Shown in pieces: positions 17,340 to 26,916 of a stretch of DNA of 64,000 nucleotides (position 1 is its first letter; each line of letters starts with the position of its first letter). Below the pieces are notes generated by a model. It did not search any database, was not told the DNA's origin, and saw only the letters and a list, made by a program, of their open reading frames with translations. The translations under genes and the position numbers were made by a program. The DNA is from Paenibacillus sp. SC116 (GTDB lineage Bacteria; Bacillota; Bacilli; Paenibacillales; Paenibacillaceae), in contig NZ_JANIOF010000001.1 in NCBI RefSeq assembly GCF_024733555.1, positions 1,095,225-1,159,224 on the forward strand. Direction: 5' to 3'.

Positions 17340-17368
17340 ACTATACACTAGCATGTGGAAGTCGTCAA
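17340..17368 (-). promoter_or_regulatory. Sigma-A promoter of the trp operon
   Basis: Minus-strand TTGACG (17368-17363), a 17-nt spacer, then TATAGT (17345-17340). Transcription would start at or just before the first TRAP triplet. A 7-bp inverted repeat (GCATGTG/CACATGC, 17351-17384) overlaps the -35 and would be present only in read-through RNA from aroH. Confidence 0.7.
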
Positions 17369-17398
17369 TGACCTAATCACATGCCTATAACCACATTA

Positions 17399-17773
17399 CT
17401 ACGAAGCAGGTTCTGCCAAATCAGGACGCAGCTGTGCCGAATCCTTTAAGTATACATGCTGAATAGCCTCTTGTGATTTTTCCGTGTTAATATGAACCAT
17501 CAATCGTATACATTTAGGCAAACTGCCCTCAACGGGTATTTCTAATGCACACATGATAGGAACCAGTTCCCAATTCGGCAATGTACGAATGGCACGAGCT
17601 GGGAATGTTGCATTTAAATCTTCAGTCATTGTAATCCAGACACTAGCAATAGATTCTGGCTCAACACCATTACGCTGAACGATCTCATCAAGCAGCTCTG
17701 ATGTTGCTTGTAAAATTTCATCTGCATCATTTGCCTGCACGGTTGTTGCTCCACGTATTCCTCTCACCCACAT
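17399..17773 (-). CDS. aroH: Chorismate mutase, AroH class
   Basis: A 124-residue monofunctional chorismate mutase that makes prephenate. The N-terminus VRGIRGATTVQANDADEI contains the catalytic Arg of this class. ASVWITMTEDLNATFPARA and the Cys/Glu segment VPIMCALEIPVEGSLPKCIR follow the AroH fold of B. subtilis. It starts 2 nt after the aroB stop. The trp promoter lies just beyond its stop, so aro transcripts may read into trp. Confidence 0.95.
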   Translation of the reverse strand: MWVRGIRGATTVQANDADEILQATSELLDEIVQRNGVEPESIASVWITMTEDLNATFPARAIRTLPNWELVPIMCALEIPVEGSLPKCIRLMVHINTEKSQEAIQHVYLKDSAQLRPDLAEPAS

Positions 17774-17775
17774 TG

Positions 17776-18906
17776 TTAAGCCGACTCTCCTTTCAATTTA
17801 TCCACTACACTGCGCACAAGCTCAATAGATATATCATGTCTAATATCTACTTCGCCCACTGCAGTTGGAATAACAAACGTCGTTCTTCCACCACTGAATT
17901 TCTTATCATGCATCATCGCTGACAAAATAGCGTCCGTATCATAATGTAACGGGATTGACGTCGGTAATCCGAATGCCTCCAATATGCGACGAGTGTATGT
18001 GACAAGCTGTGAATCTTCACCGAGCAGCACAGCCAACTCCGCTGATCCTACCATACCAATAGAAATTGCCTCACCGTGAAGTAGTTCACCATACTGGCCT
18101 ACTGCTTCAAGTGCATGGCCAATCGTATGCCCTAAATTCAAAATTGCGCGTAAATTTTGTTCACGCTCGTCTTTAGAAACGACCTGCGCTTTAACATTAC
18201 ATCCCATATAAATGCCATATGCAAGCTTCGCCCGGTCTAGAGCAACTAAATCATCCGCATGTTCCAAGCACCAATCCGAAAATGCCTTATCCCATATCAA
18301 ACCATGCTTAATCATCTCAGCGAGACCAGCACGAACTTCTCTAATTGGAAGCGTGTGAAGCGTCTCCAAATCAAAAATGACCGCCTCAGGCTGGTGGAAA
18401 GCACCGATCATATTTTTGGCCAACGGATGATTAACCGCTACTTTACCCCCTACGCTGCTGTCATGAGCTAAAATGGTAGTAGGAATTTGAATAAATCGAA
18501 CGCCTCTCATGTATGTAGCGGCTACAAAGCCTGCCAAATCTCCTACCACACCGCCACCAAGTGCAAGTACTGTCGATTTCCGATCCAATCCCGCCTCTAT
18601 GGCAGTCGTCATGCATGCTTCATAATGCGATAAAGATTTAGAGGATTCGCCAGAAGGAACAATATGTACAGCTGTGTTATAACCGCCTTCTTGCAAAGCT
18701 TGCTCTACAACCGCAAGATGATGCTTAGCAACCTGCTCATCGGATACGAGCAAGAGCGGACTCCCATTTGATATGCCACGTTTAAGCAGTAACGCACTTA
18801 AGCGAGGGAGTAGACCACTCCCTATCCATATTGGATAGGAGCGATCCTCCAAAGAGACGATAAGTTCACGACATCCCAAAGATTGATTGTTATCCATATC
18901 TATCAC
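17776..18906 (-). CDS. aroB: 3-Dehydroquinate synthase
   Basis: A 376-residue NAD- and metal-dependent enzyme of the shikimate pathway. It shows GGGVVGDLAGFVAATYMRG (NAD site), PTTILAHDSSVGGKVAVNH (substrate/metal site) and the metal ligand segment LNLGHTIGHALE. Its start ATG 18906 is 1 nt after the aroC stop. Length is usual. Confidence 0.96.
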   Translation of the reverse strand: MIDMDNNQSLGCRELIVSLEDRSYPIWIGSGLLPRLSALLLKRGISNGSPLLLVSDEQVAKHHLAVVEQALQEGGYNTAVHIVPSGESSKSLSHYEACMTTAIEAGLDRKSTVLALGGGVVGDLAGFVAATYMRGVRFIQIPTTILAHDSSVGGKVAVNHPLAKNMIGAFHQPEAVIFDLETLHTLPIREVRAGLAEMIKHGLIWDKAFSDWCLEHADDLVALDRAKLAYGIYMGCNVKAQVVSKDEREQNLRAILNLGHTIGHALEAVGQYGELLHGEAISIGMVGSAELAVLLGEDSQLVTYTRRILEAFGLPTSIPLHYDTDAILSAMMHDKKFSGGRTTFVIPTAVGEVDIRHDISIELVRSVVDKLKGESA

Positions 18907-18907
18907 C

Positions 18908-20077
18908 TTAGTACTGTGCTAGTTGATTCAAGTAATTTTCGTAGTTGGAACGAATTTCTTCCATGGAATCTCCACCAAACTTCTCAAGAAATGCCTTAGC
19001 TACTTCCCAAGCAACTACATGTTCCATCACTACACTTGCAGCAGGTACTGCGCAAGCATCTGAACGCTCGACTTGAGCTGTGAACGCTTCTTTTGTATCA
19101 ATATCCACACTACGCAACGGCTTGTACAAGGTTGGTATCGGCTTCATTACACCACGGACAACAACAGGCATGCCATTTGTCATGCCGCCTTCAAAACCGC
19201 CTAAGCGATTCGACGAACGTGTATATCCATTTTCCCCATGCTCAATTTCATCATGAACCTGAGAGCCGCGAAGAATACCTGCTTCAAAGCCAATTCCAAT
19301 CTCAACGCCTTTGAAAGCATTAATGGACATGACTCCTTGTGCAATTCGACCATCCAGCTTACGATCATATTGGACATGACTTCCTAATCCTACAGGCAGC
19401 CCTTCAACGATACATTCAACAATGCCGCCGATAGAATCGCCCTCTTTTTTAATCTGATCGATGTAAGCTTCCATTTTCTTTTCTGTTTCTTCATCAACGA
19501 CACGCACAGATGACTGCTCTGTACGCTCGATTAATTCATCTATTGAAATATCCCCAACTGGAGGTGCCTCAATCTCTCCAATACGAATAACATGACCTGC
19601 AATTTTGATTCCAAATTGTTCAAGGAGTTGTCGAGCCAAAGCACCACAAGCTACTCTTGCAGCAGTCTCACGTGCACTGGAGCGCTCCAATACATTTCTT
19701 AAATCTTTTAAGTTATATTTTAATCCGCCATTCAAATCCGCATGTCCAGGACGTGGGCGGTGTACACGACGCTTCTCTTCGTCTGTTCCCTCAATCGGCT
19801 CAACGTTCATGATGGAAGTCCAATGCTTCCAATCCTTGTTCTCAACAACTAGTGCAATTGGTGCACCTGTCGTACGACCATGGCGAACACCGCCTACGAT
19901 TTGTGCAGTATCTGTTTCAATTTGCATACGACGACCGCGGCCGTAACCTTTTTGACGACGTAGCAAATGTTCGTTTAGCTGTTCAAAATTTACAGTCATA
20001 TTACTAGGCATACCTTCTATAATAGCGGTTAATTGCGGACCGTGTGTTTCACCAGCTGTCAAAAATCGTAGACTCAT
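18908..20077 (-). CDS. aroC: Chorismate synthase
   Basis: A 389-residue FMN-dependent enzyme making chorismate from EPSP. Signatures: [19 protein letters not shown] at the N-terminus, [28 protein letters not shown] and [12 protein letters not shown], with [14 protein letters not shown] later. In B. subtilis the same gene is called aroF and heads the aroF-aroB-aroH group, as here. GGAGG precedes the start. Confidence 0.97.
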   Translation of the reverse strand: MSLRFLTAGETHGPQLTAIIEGMPSNMTVNFEQLNEHLLRRQKGYGRGRRMQIETDTAQIVGGVRHGRTTGAPIALVVENKDWKHWTSIMNVEPIEGTDEEKRRVHRPRPGHADLNGGLKYNLKDLRNVLERSSARETAARVACGALARQLLEQFGIKIAGHVIRIGEIEAPPVGDISIDELIERTEQSSVRVVDEETEKKMEAYIDQIKKEGDSIGGIVECIVEGLPVGLGSHVQYDRKLDGRIAQGVMSINAFKGVEIGIGFEAGILRGSQVHDEIEHGENGYTRSSNRLGGFEGGMTNGMPVVVRGVMKPIPTLYKPLRSVDIDTKEAFTAQVERSDACAVPAASVVMEHVVAWEVAKAFLEKFGGDSMEEIRSNYENYLNQLAQY

Positions 20078-20274
20078 TTACTGTTCCTCCTTTAAGCTGT
20101 GATGCTGTGAATGGCTAAAATCTCAGACTCTTTGCTCATTATAGTATAGGTGACATCGTTTGACAAGAAAGCATCAACCGCAAGCAATATGTCACCATAT
20201 TAGAAAATCAAGGATTACATTCGTTTCATTCCTACTACTCGAACGGTATAGCTCACAATTCTGCGAGACTCTGA

Positions 20275-21141
20275 CTACAATTTACGATAGAAGAAGGTCT
20301 CTTGTGTTTCCAAGCCATATTGCACTGGATTAAAGATTTGTTCTGTGCTGCCTACAAACAGAATTCCACCTGGTCGAAGCGCCTGAGAGAACTTTTTATA
20401 AAGTTCATGTTTTGCTTCTTCCGTGAAATAGATCATAACATTACGGCAAATAATCAGATCTAAGTTCGATTCGAACTTGTCCAACAATAAGTTTTGCTTT
20501 CGGAATTGAACATGCTGCTTCAACATTTCATGTACACGATACATATCTCCATCTTGCTTAAAATACTTTTGTTGAAAAGCAGGCGGAACATCCTTCAATG
20601 CCCGTTCAATATAAATACCATCCTTTGCACGCTGCAATGCGTTTTCATCAATATCAGATGCAAAGAGAGTTGTGTGCTTGAAACAATTTTTGTCATCAAG
20701 AATCATCGCAAGCGTATATGGCTCTTCGCCCGTTGAACATGCAGCACTCCAACAACGAAGCTGTTTACTTTCTGCCATTAATGCCGGAAGAACGCGATCT
20801 TTTAATACTTCCCAACGATTTGGATTCCGCCAAAATTCGGATACATTGATCGTCATGCGGTCCAAAAACTCATAAAACAGCTTCTTGTCTGCATTCATAG
20901 CATGCGCAAATTGTTCAAATGTAGAATGACCATTCTTTACGCGCAATGTCGTCAGTCGACGGCGCATCTGAGCTTCTTTGTATTGGGATAGATCAATTCC
21001 TGTCTTCTGTTTAATTAATTGTATGAATCTTACATAATCAGCATCTTCTTCTTGAGAGTATACGATTGTGCGTGTTGGAATATCGGCTAGCGCAGCTAAC
21101 TTCTCTGCTTTTGCCTGATCTTGGTATGTAGGTCTCTCCAT
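20275..21141 (-). CDS. cheR: Chemotaxis protein methyltransferase
   Basis: A 288-residue CheR that methylates glutamates of chemoreceptors with SAM. The N-terminal helical domain covers about residues 35-100 (GIDLSQYKEAQMRRRLTTL). The catalytic domain has FWRNPNRWEVL, CWSAACSTGEEPYTLAMIL (SAM motif I), LFASDIDENAL and DLIICRNVMIYF. It is about 30 residues longer at the N-terminus than B. subtilis CheR; GGGAGAAG before ATG 21141 supports that start. It lies between ndk and aroC, as in Bacillus. Confidence 0.95.
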   Translation of the reverse strand: MERPTYQDQAKAEKLAALADIPTRTIVYSQEEDADYVRFIQLIKQKTGIDLSQYKEAQMRRRLTTLRVKNGHSTFEQFAHAMNADKKLFYEFLDRMTINVSEFWRNPNRWEVLKDRVLPALMAESKQLRCWSAACSTGEEPYTLAMILDDKNCFKHTTLFASDIDENALQRAKDGIYIERALKDVPPAFQQKYFKQDGDMYRVHEMLKQHVQFRKQNLLLDKFESNLDLIICRNVMIYFTEEAKHELYKKFSQALRPGGILFVGSTEQIFNPVQYGLETQETFFYRKL

Positions 21142-21275
21142 CTGCTGCTTCTCCCATCATTTTTCATATGTACTGTTTCTTCACTTATATCATACTAGCA
21201 AGGACTATGCACCAATTAAAAAAGACACGACGAAAAAATTTCGTCATGCCTGTTCGTATAACAACATTATTCAAC

Positions 21276-21719
21276 TTAAATCCACGGTTCAATTGTCCGA
21301 GTATATCCAAGCAACTCACTATCATTGAACATATTAGCAATCTCGCGCTCTGCACTTTCAGGTGCATCAGAACCATGCACAAGATTGAAGTTCGTATGAG
21401 CAGCATAATCACCACGAATCGTTCCTGGCAATGCATCAGCAACCTTTGTCTTACCAATCATAAGACGGGACAGCGAAATGACATCGTCACCTTCCCATAC
21501 CATAGCGAACACTGGACCAGAAGTGATGAAGTCTACCAATTCTCCGAAAAATGGCTTTTCTGCATGCTCGGCGTAATGACGCTCTGCTTGATCACGCTCA
21601 ATAATCATCAACTTACCTGCTGCTAGCTTAAATCCCTTGCGTTCAAATCGGCTTACGATCTCACCAATCAGGCCACGCTGCACGCCGTCTGGTTTAACCA
21701 TGATGAATGTGCGTTCCAT
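21276..21719 (-). CDS. ndk: Nucleoside diphosphate kinase
   Basis: A 147-residue kinase that balances NTP pools. The start [16 protein letters not shown] is fixed by AAGGAG 7 nt upstream of ATG 21719. The phosphorylated His lies in [16 protein letters not shown] near residue 115. The C-terminus [13 protein letters not shown] matches bacterial Ndk. Conserved order hepT-ndk-cheR. Confidence 0.97.
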   Translation of the reverse strand: MERTFIMVKPDGVQRGLIGEIVSRFERKGFKLAAGKLMIIERDQAERHYAEHAEKPFFGELVDFITSGPVFAMVWEGDDVISLSRLMIGKTKVADALPGTIRGDYAAHTNFNLVHGSDAPESAEREIANMFNDSELLGYTRTIEPWI

Positions 21720-21860
21720 ACGTTCACTCCTTGATACATATGTGAAGTTGTCCAACACAGAAATTATACCAGATATTGTTTGTAAGCGCATCCTTTTCTA
21801 AAAATATAGCCTATGCATTTATAGCATAACGATTGTCTAGCTATTGCATAAGCTCTATTT

Positions 21861-22835
21861 TTAGTGATTTCTATTGGCGATAAAATGTGCAATATCTTTT
21901 AAATTACGCTTTGCCCGTTGATTAGGCAGCTGTGCGAGCGCATCCATTGCCTTTTGTATGTAGCGATCTGCTAACTGCTCCGCTATCTTAATCCCATTGC
22001 TGTAACGAATTAAATCAAGTGCTTCTGTCGCATCTGAATGACCATTGTTCAAACGTATTTCGTCTATGTGTTTTAGCAATGGTTGCTGCAAACGAGGTTC
22101 TTGCAGTGCGTACAGAACAGGAAGCGTAATGTTCCCTTGTAAAATATCATTACCCGGCGGTTTGCCCAACTGTGATTCGGTGCCAATCAAGTCAAGCACA
22201 TCATCACGAATTTGGAATGCCATCCCAACGTTGTATCCATAGCGATACAATAGTCGGCTCACATTTCGATCTGCACCTGCTGCCAAAGCTCCTAGTTGAC
22301 AACTGATGGCGATTAGCAGTGCCGTCTTTCTACGGATACGCAGCAAATACTGGCGAACAGATTGACTCGTATTAAAGAAGTCACGGATTTGTTCCATTTC
22401 ACCAAGACACATCTCAACCATTGCTTTCGAGAGAATAAGATGAATATCCGGGTTTTTCAGTTCCGTTACGAGAGTCAATGCTTTCCCATAAATAAAGTCG
22501 CCCGTATACATGGCAATGCGATTATCCCATTTTGACTTTACCGTCATGCTGCCTCGACGTGTGTTTGCGTCATCTATGACGTCATCATGCACGAGGGAGG
22601 CCATATGAATTAGCTCCAGCGGCACAGCAACTTTTTTGAGCTGCTCCAAATCGTACGTGCCAAACTTGCCAGAGAGCAGAACAAATACAGGTCGTATTCG
22701 CTTGCCTCCTGCCTTTAATAAATGAAGTGTCGTTTCATTAAGCAATTCATGATCAGATACGACAGTACGCTCCAATTCACGCTCAATATAGGACACGTCA
22801 TTTTTCATTGTTGCATAAATATCCCACAATTTCAT
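21861..22835 (-). CDS. hepT: Heptaprenyl diphosphate synthase component II
   Basis: A 324-residue trans-prenyltransferase. The first Asp-rich motif is LVHDDVIDDANTRRG near residue 85, the second FQIRDDVLDLIG near residue 210, with GGKRIRPVFVLLSG at the diphosphate site. It needs HepS, encoded at 26002-26832, to make the heptaprenyl side chain of menaquinone. It starts 8 nt after mqnA, with AGGTGACGG before the ATG. Confidence 0.94.
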   Translation of the reverse strand: MKLWDIYATMKNDVSYIERELERTVVSDHELLNETTLHLLKAGGKRIRPVFVLLSGKFGTYDLEQLKKVAVPLELIHMASLVHDDVIDDANTRRGSMTVKSKWDNRIAMYTGDFIYGKALTLVTELKNPDIHLILSKAMVEMCLGEMEQIRDFFNTSQSVRQYLLRIRRKTALLIAISCQLGALAAGADRNVSRLLYRYGYNVGMAFQIRDDVLDLIGTESQLGKPPGNDILQGNITLPVLYALQEPRLQQPLLKHIDEIRLNNGHSDATEALDLIRYSNGIKIAEQLADRYIQKAMDALAQLPNQRAKRNLKDIAHFIANRNH

Positions 22836-22843
22836 ACCGTCAC

Positions 22844-23716
22844 CTAACCAACCTTATTTTCAGACCATATATCGAGTTGAACATGATGATCAATAAGACC
22901 TAGCTCATATGCATATTTAAAATACAACTGCAACCCTTGTTGCTGCCTTGGACCAAAATCATAGTTCAAGTTTGCAAAATAGTGACGCCAAAACTTCTCC
23001 GTACCTCCGACTCGCTGCACGGCCGTTTGAATAAGGGGATCAGTGTTGTGAATGCTCTTCTGCTTGCTTCGCTCAAAAGCTTCAACGATGCGGCCAATGT
23101 CAGAAGGGTGACTAACGAGTGCCTGCTTGCGAACAGCCCAAACAGCGAATGTCATCCAATGCCCTGTCCATTCATGCCACATCTGCCCCAAATCCAACAC
23201 CTGGTAGCGACCATGCTGTTCATTGGCCCAATAAGCTCGAATCGCATGATCACCTATCAGTAATGCCGCATCGGCATTTTCCATCATCCGATCAAGTTGG
23301 GGATCCATCGAAATATAGCTCGGTTGAGCGCCATAGCGCTTCTCAGCTATTATTTTGAACAGATTAATGGAGGTAGCAGAAGACGTAGTCAAGGCAATCG
23401 TACCTTGCAGCGCTTCTATCAATGGCTTATTCAAAAATAGCAAAATGGAATTGACCGCCCCATAGGCACTAACCGACAAATCAGGAAATAACACATAGTC
23501 TTCACTGGATATGCCATACGCAAACGCTGAAATAGGCCCCATATCGATACTGCCTTCCATCATCGCCTTATTCAAGGTCGAAGGAATAGCAGGGACTAGC
23601 TCAACAGGTGACAACGTTTGTTCCGGCTTAAAGTGATAGAAAATGGGCCAAACGTTCGTATAATCAATTTGGCCGATTCGTATCGTGCTCATCTGCGGAT
23701 TCAACGGAATGCTCAT
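22844..23716 (-). CDS. mqnA: Chorismate dehydratase of the futalosine menaquinone pathway
   Basis: A 290-residue protein with a periplasmic-binding-protein-like fold. The diagnostic N-terminus is IRIGQIDYTNVWPIFYHF. Further motifs are PISAFAYG, TTSSATSINLFKIIAE and LLIGDHAIRAYW. MqnA turns chorismate into 3-enolpyruvyl benzoate, the first futalosine-pathway step. The start at 23716 follows GGTGGGGAG; it overlaps ubiX by 53 nt, and a start 8 codons later is also possible. Confidence 0.9.
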   Translation of the reverse strand: MSIPLNPQMSTIRIGQIDYTNVWPIFYHFKPEQTLSPVELVPAIPSTLNKAMMEGSIDMGPISAFAYGISSEDYVLFPDLSVSAYGAVNSILLFLNKPLIEALQGTIALTTSSATSINLFKIIAEKRYGAQPSYISMDPQLDRMMENADAALLIGDHAIRAYWANEQHGRYQVLDLGQMWHEWTGHWMTFAVWAVRKQALVSHPSDIGRIVEAFERSKQKSIHNTDPLIQTAVQRVGGTEKFWRHYFANLNYDFGPRQQQGLQLYFKYAYELGLIDHHVQLDIWSENKVG

Positions 23717-24314
23717 TCGGCTCTCCCCACCTTGTAAACAGTTGATGTTCAATATCCAAGCTGTCCAATACCTTTCCAACAAGGAAGTTTACGATGTCAT
23801 CCAATGTCTGTGGACGATAATAAAAGGCCGGCATCGCAGGAACTATCTTCACACCTAAGCGGGACAGCTTGAGCATATTTTCAAGGTGTATGGCATGCAT
23901 TGGCGTTTCACGAGGAACTAAGACAAGAGGTCTTCCTTCCTTAATCATGACATCAGCTGCACGTGCCATCAAGTTATCAGATGTGCCATGAGCAATGGCA
24001 GACAACGTTCCCATCGAGCAAGGCATAATGATCATGCCTTTAACGCGGAACGATCCACTCGCAATGCTTGCTCCTATATCTTGGATAGGATGATATTGAA
24101 TACGTTCAGCAGCATCACCGAACGCTTCCTTGATTGCTTCCTGCCTTTTGGTCACTTGCCAGTCCAGCTCTTCTTTAAGGACACGCCAGCCTGCATCAGA
24201 AATGAGTAAATGAACGAAGTGACCAGCAGTTAGCAAAGATTGAACTAGACGCACACCATATATAGCTCCACTTGCTCCTGTAATGCCTACGATCCAACGT
24301 TCAGGACTACTCAT
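23664..24314 (-). CDS. ubiX: UbiX-type flavin prenyltransferase
   Basis: A 216-residue flavoprotein starting RWIVGITGASGAIYGVRLVQ (FMN site). IIMPCSMGTLSAIAHGTSDN, RPLVLVPRETPMHAIHLENM and VPAMPAFYYRPQTLDDIV follow. It makes prenylated FMN for UbiD-type decarboxylases; next to mqnA and ubiA it probably serves the futalosine-pathway decarboxylase, which is not in the window. The C-terminal 20 residues are polar and extend past the usual family end, overlapping mqnA. Confidence 0.93.
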   Translation of the reverse strand: MSSPERWIVGITGASGAIYGVRLVQSLLTAGHFVHLLISDAGWRVLKEELDWQVTKRQEAIKEAFGDAAERIQYHPIQDIGASIASGSFRVKGMIIMPCSMGTLSAIAHGTSDNLMARAADVMIKEGRPLVLVPRETPMHAIHLENMLKLSRLGVKIVPAMPAFYYRPQTLDDIVNFLVGKVLDSLDIEHQLFTRWGEPNEHSVESADEHDTNRPN

Positions 24315-25183
24315 GAGCGCAGCACCACCAAGTCAAGCAAACTAAACACGAATACGACGACACTGAGCACACCATTCATGGTGAAAAATGCAGTATTCAA
24401 GCGTGTCAAATCATTCGGCTTTACGATAAGGTGCTCATAAATCATCAAGCCTGCAGCAATTAATGTTCCGATAAGGTACAGCCAGCTCAGCTCAGTCATA
24501 AACGTTAACGATATAAACCCAACTGCTGTTACAATATGAAAACCGCGGGCTATCATAAGTGATTTTGCAATACCAAATCGAACAGGAATGGAATGCAAGC
24601 CTTCCTTCTTATCGAATTCATAGTCTTGACATGCATACACAATATCAAACCCTGCCGTCCAAAAAGCAACTGTCAAGAAAAAGACCATTGCGGTCCAATC
24701 GACGACATTCGTTACCGCAACCCATCCACCAAGCGGTGCAAGTGCAATTGTGAACCCGAGAATAACATGACAAAGCCAAGTAAAGCGCTTCGTAAACGAA
24801 TAAAATACGAGCATAAACACAGCAATAGGTAATAATACAAAGGATAATGGCTGTAACTGATAAGCTGCCCATATTAATAATCCAAACGAAACGATGGTAA
24901 ACACGATTACTTCACCAAACTTTAACAATCCGGCTGGAATCGCTCGCTTAGCTGTGCGAGGATTTTTTGCATCATACGCTGCATCAATGACACGATTCAA
25001 TGCCATAGCAGCACTGCGCGCGCCAATCATAGCAACTAAAACCCAACCAATCTCTGTCCAGCTCGGCATTCTGCTTTGTAAGGTCATTGCGCCTAGAATA
25101 GAACCCATAAACGCGAATGGCAACGCAAAAAGCGTATGCTCGAACTTGATCATTTCCAAAATTATTTTTATTTTATTAAACAT
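24311..25183 (-). CDS. ubiA: UbiA-family prenyltransferase (MqnP-like)
   Basis: A 290-residue integral membrane prenyltransferase with about eight helices. The two Asp-rich motifs are [20 protein letters not shown] (near residue 64) and [20 protein letters not shown] (near residue 185). In this setting it most likely attaches the heptaprenyl chain in menaquinone synthesis by the futalosine route. Overlaps menG by 8 nt and ubiX by 4 nt, indicating tight coupling. Confidence 0.9.
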   Translation of the reverse strand: MFNKIKIILEMIKFEHTLFALPFAFMGSILGAMTLQSRMPSWTEIGWVLVAMIGARSAAMALNRVIDAAYDAKNPRTAKRAIPAGLLKFGEVIVFTIVSFGLLIWAAYQLQPLSFVLLPIAVFMLVFYSFTKRFTWLCHVILGFTIALAPLGGWVAVTNVVDWTAMVFFLTVAFWTAGFDIVYACQDYEFDKKEGLHSIPVRFGIAKSLMIARGFHIVTAVGFISLTFMTELSWLYLIGTLIAAGLMIYEHLIVKPNDLTRLNTAFFTMNGVLSVVVFVFSLLDLVVLRS

Positions 25184-25913
25184 GTTCGTTCCCCTTCGTC
25201 CCCATATGAAGCGCAGCTACACCCATAAAGAATGGCTTCACTTCAACTCGCTCTAATCCCGCTTCCTCAAACATACGGGCCAATTGTACATGGTCAGGGA
25301 ATGAAGCCTGCGATTCTGACAGCCACTGGTATTGTTCATGTCGCTTTGCAACCAATTTGCCTACCATTGGCATTAACTTCTGGAAGTAAAAATTATAAAC
25401 GCCTTTAAAAGGCTGTTTTAAAGGCTTCGAAGTCTCTAAGCAAACGACTTTTCCACCGGGTTTGACGACTCGACGCATCTCACGAATAACCTGCATGTAG
25501 TCAGGCACATTCCTCAAGCCGAATCCAATCGTCACATAATCAAACGTGTTATCCTCAAACGGAAGCTCCATCGCATTACCTTGTACAAGTGTTATTTGCT
25601 TGTCCAATCCTAGCTTGTCCACTTTGGTCTTTCCGTGAGCTAACATATTCGCACTGAAATCCAAACCGTAAACAGCACCTGTTTCCGTTGCTTGTGCAAG
25701 CTGGATCGTCCAGTCACAAGTGCCGCAGCATAAATCGAGAGCTGTTTGACCACGTTGAACGTTCATTTTCTTCATCGTGAACGTTCTCCATGCTTTGTGG
25801 CGACGGAAGCTTATAATATCGTTCATCACATCATATTTCGGTGCAATATTTTCAAATACCGCGTGTACATGTTGTTCTTTAGCTTTGCCTTCCCTTGGCG
25901 AATGTGTCTTCAC
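25176..25913 (-). CDS. menG: Demethylmenaquinone methyltransferase
   Basis: A 245-residue UbiE/MenG enzyme performing the last methylation of menaquinone. The N-terminus [20 protein letters not shown] is typical, followed by [17 protein letters not shown] (SAM motif I), [11 protein letters not shown] and [20 protein letters not shown]. The start is GTG 25913 after AGGTGACGTGAC. It is 88 nt from hepS and was called gerCB/menH in B. subtilis. Confidence 0.95.
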   Translation of the reverse strand: MKTHSPREGKAKEQHVHAVFENIAPKYDVMNDIISFRRHKAWRTFTMKKMNVQRGQTALDLCCGTCDWTIQLAQATETGAVYGLDFSANMLAHGKTKVDKLGLDKQITLVQGNAMELPFEDNTFDYVTIGFGLRNVPDYMQVIREMRRVVKPGGKVVCLETSKPLKQPFKGVYNFYFQKLMPMVGKLVAKRHEQYQWLSESQASFPDHVQLARMFEEAGLERVEVKPFFMGVAALHMGTKGNEHV

Positions 25914-26001
25914 GTCACGTCACCTAGTCCTTTCATCGCCTATTTTATAACTGATTCGTCACTTAACGGCGTTGAGCTGCAGCTTGTACGCAAACACAAA
26001 C

Positions 26002-26832
26002 CTATATCGCAAGTTCAGAAACAATTGATTCTACAAAAGAAGACTGCGTATCGCTCACGTTTGTACCTAATATGGTTGACAACCGCTCTTCAACAGACTT
26101 CATTCTCTCTTGCAAGATCACTTCTGGCTTGCATTGGCTCAGCAATTCGTCCCACTCTTGCTGCATGATTGCTTCATGTTGCCAACGACTGTGCTGGGAG
26201 GATGAGGCATGTTCCATAACTAACCAGTACGTCCAACTATGAGAATCCACAGTATGCTGCTTCACAATCTCTAACTCATCTTGAATTACTTCTCGTTCAC
26301 TAATTAGATCAAGCAGTTGCTCGTATAATTCTACATCAGTACGATTGAGCCATTCATTAAAAGCGTGGAACAAACACTGTTTTATTTTCACAGCGTGCTC
26401 ATAATAGCGGCTGTGATTCATAGAACCATCACGCACGCTAGCAGCTACGGTCATCTTCAAGCGATTAACTTCACAAACTGCTCTGCTGAGCAGCTGAATC
26501 GCTTCAATTTGCCCTGCTTCGGCTAACATTTGATAAAAGCGACTGCTAAAATAGTCTCCTGCCAGCACTTTGAGCTGTCGAGAGCGCATATTTCGATCAC
26601 TTGTGGAACTGGACGCATACTCAACCGTATTGTGCGTATCAATTCCAAGCTGTACAAGCAGCGTCACAGCTGCCATACGTTCCGTAATCTGCTGATGGTC
26701 TTCGTTCCGCTTCAAAAAGGCGTACAGCAAAGCTATCCGCTCATTCGCGAACGATGGCAGCTTCGTGTGCGCCTGAATCATGTCATGTGCGACATAACGC
26801 TTTACTTCTTGCGGAATAGCATATCCTTTCAT
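26002..26832 (-). CDS. hepS: Heptaprenyl diphosphate synthase component I
   Basis: A 276-residue helical protein without the Asp-rich motifs of prenyltransferases, as expected for the accessory subunit. The segment VQLGIDTHNTVE and the following LKVLAGDYFSSRFYQMLAEA are typical of this family. It works with HepT. GGAGG before ATG 26832 sets the start; an upstream in-frame start adds only 8 residues. Named from fold and from its place next to mtrB and menG. Confidence 0.85.
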   Translation of the reverse strand: MKGYAIPQEVKRYVAHDMIQAHTKLPSFANERIALLYAFLKRNEDHQQITERMAAVTLLVQLGIDTHNTVEYASSSTSDRNMRSRQLKVLAGDYFSSRFYQMLAEAGQIEAIQLLSRAVCEVNRLKMTVAASVRDGSMNHSRYYEHAVKIKQCLFHAFNEWLNRTDVELYEQLLDLISEREVIQDELEIVKQHTVDSHSWTYWLVMEHASSSQHSRWQHEAIMQQEWDELLSQCKPEVILQERMKSVEERLSTILGTNVSDTQSSFVESIVSELAI

Positions 26833-26916
26833 CCTCGTGCCTCCGAATGCATTCATCCATTTGGATGTCGTGATCTTGATTATTATAACATATTGTCAGT
26901 AAGACGGTGATATTTT

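Noticed and set aside
24559-24872. Several overlapping frames opposite or inside ubiA
   Set aside because: Shadows of the real gene; the UbiA motifs fix the coding frame.
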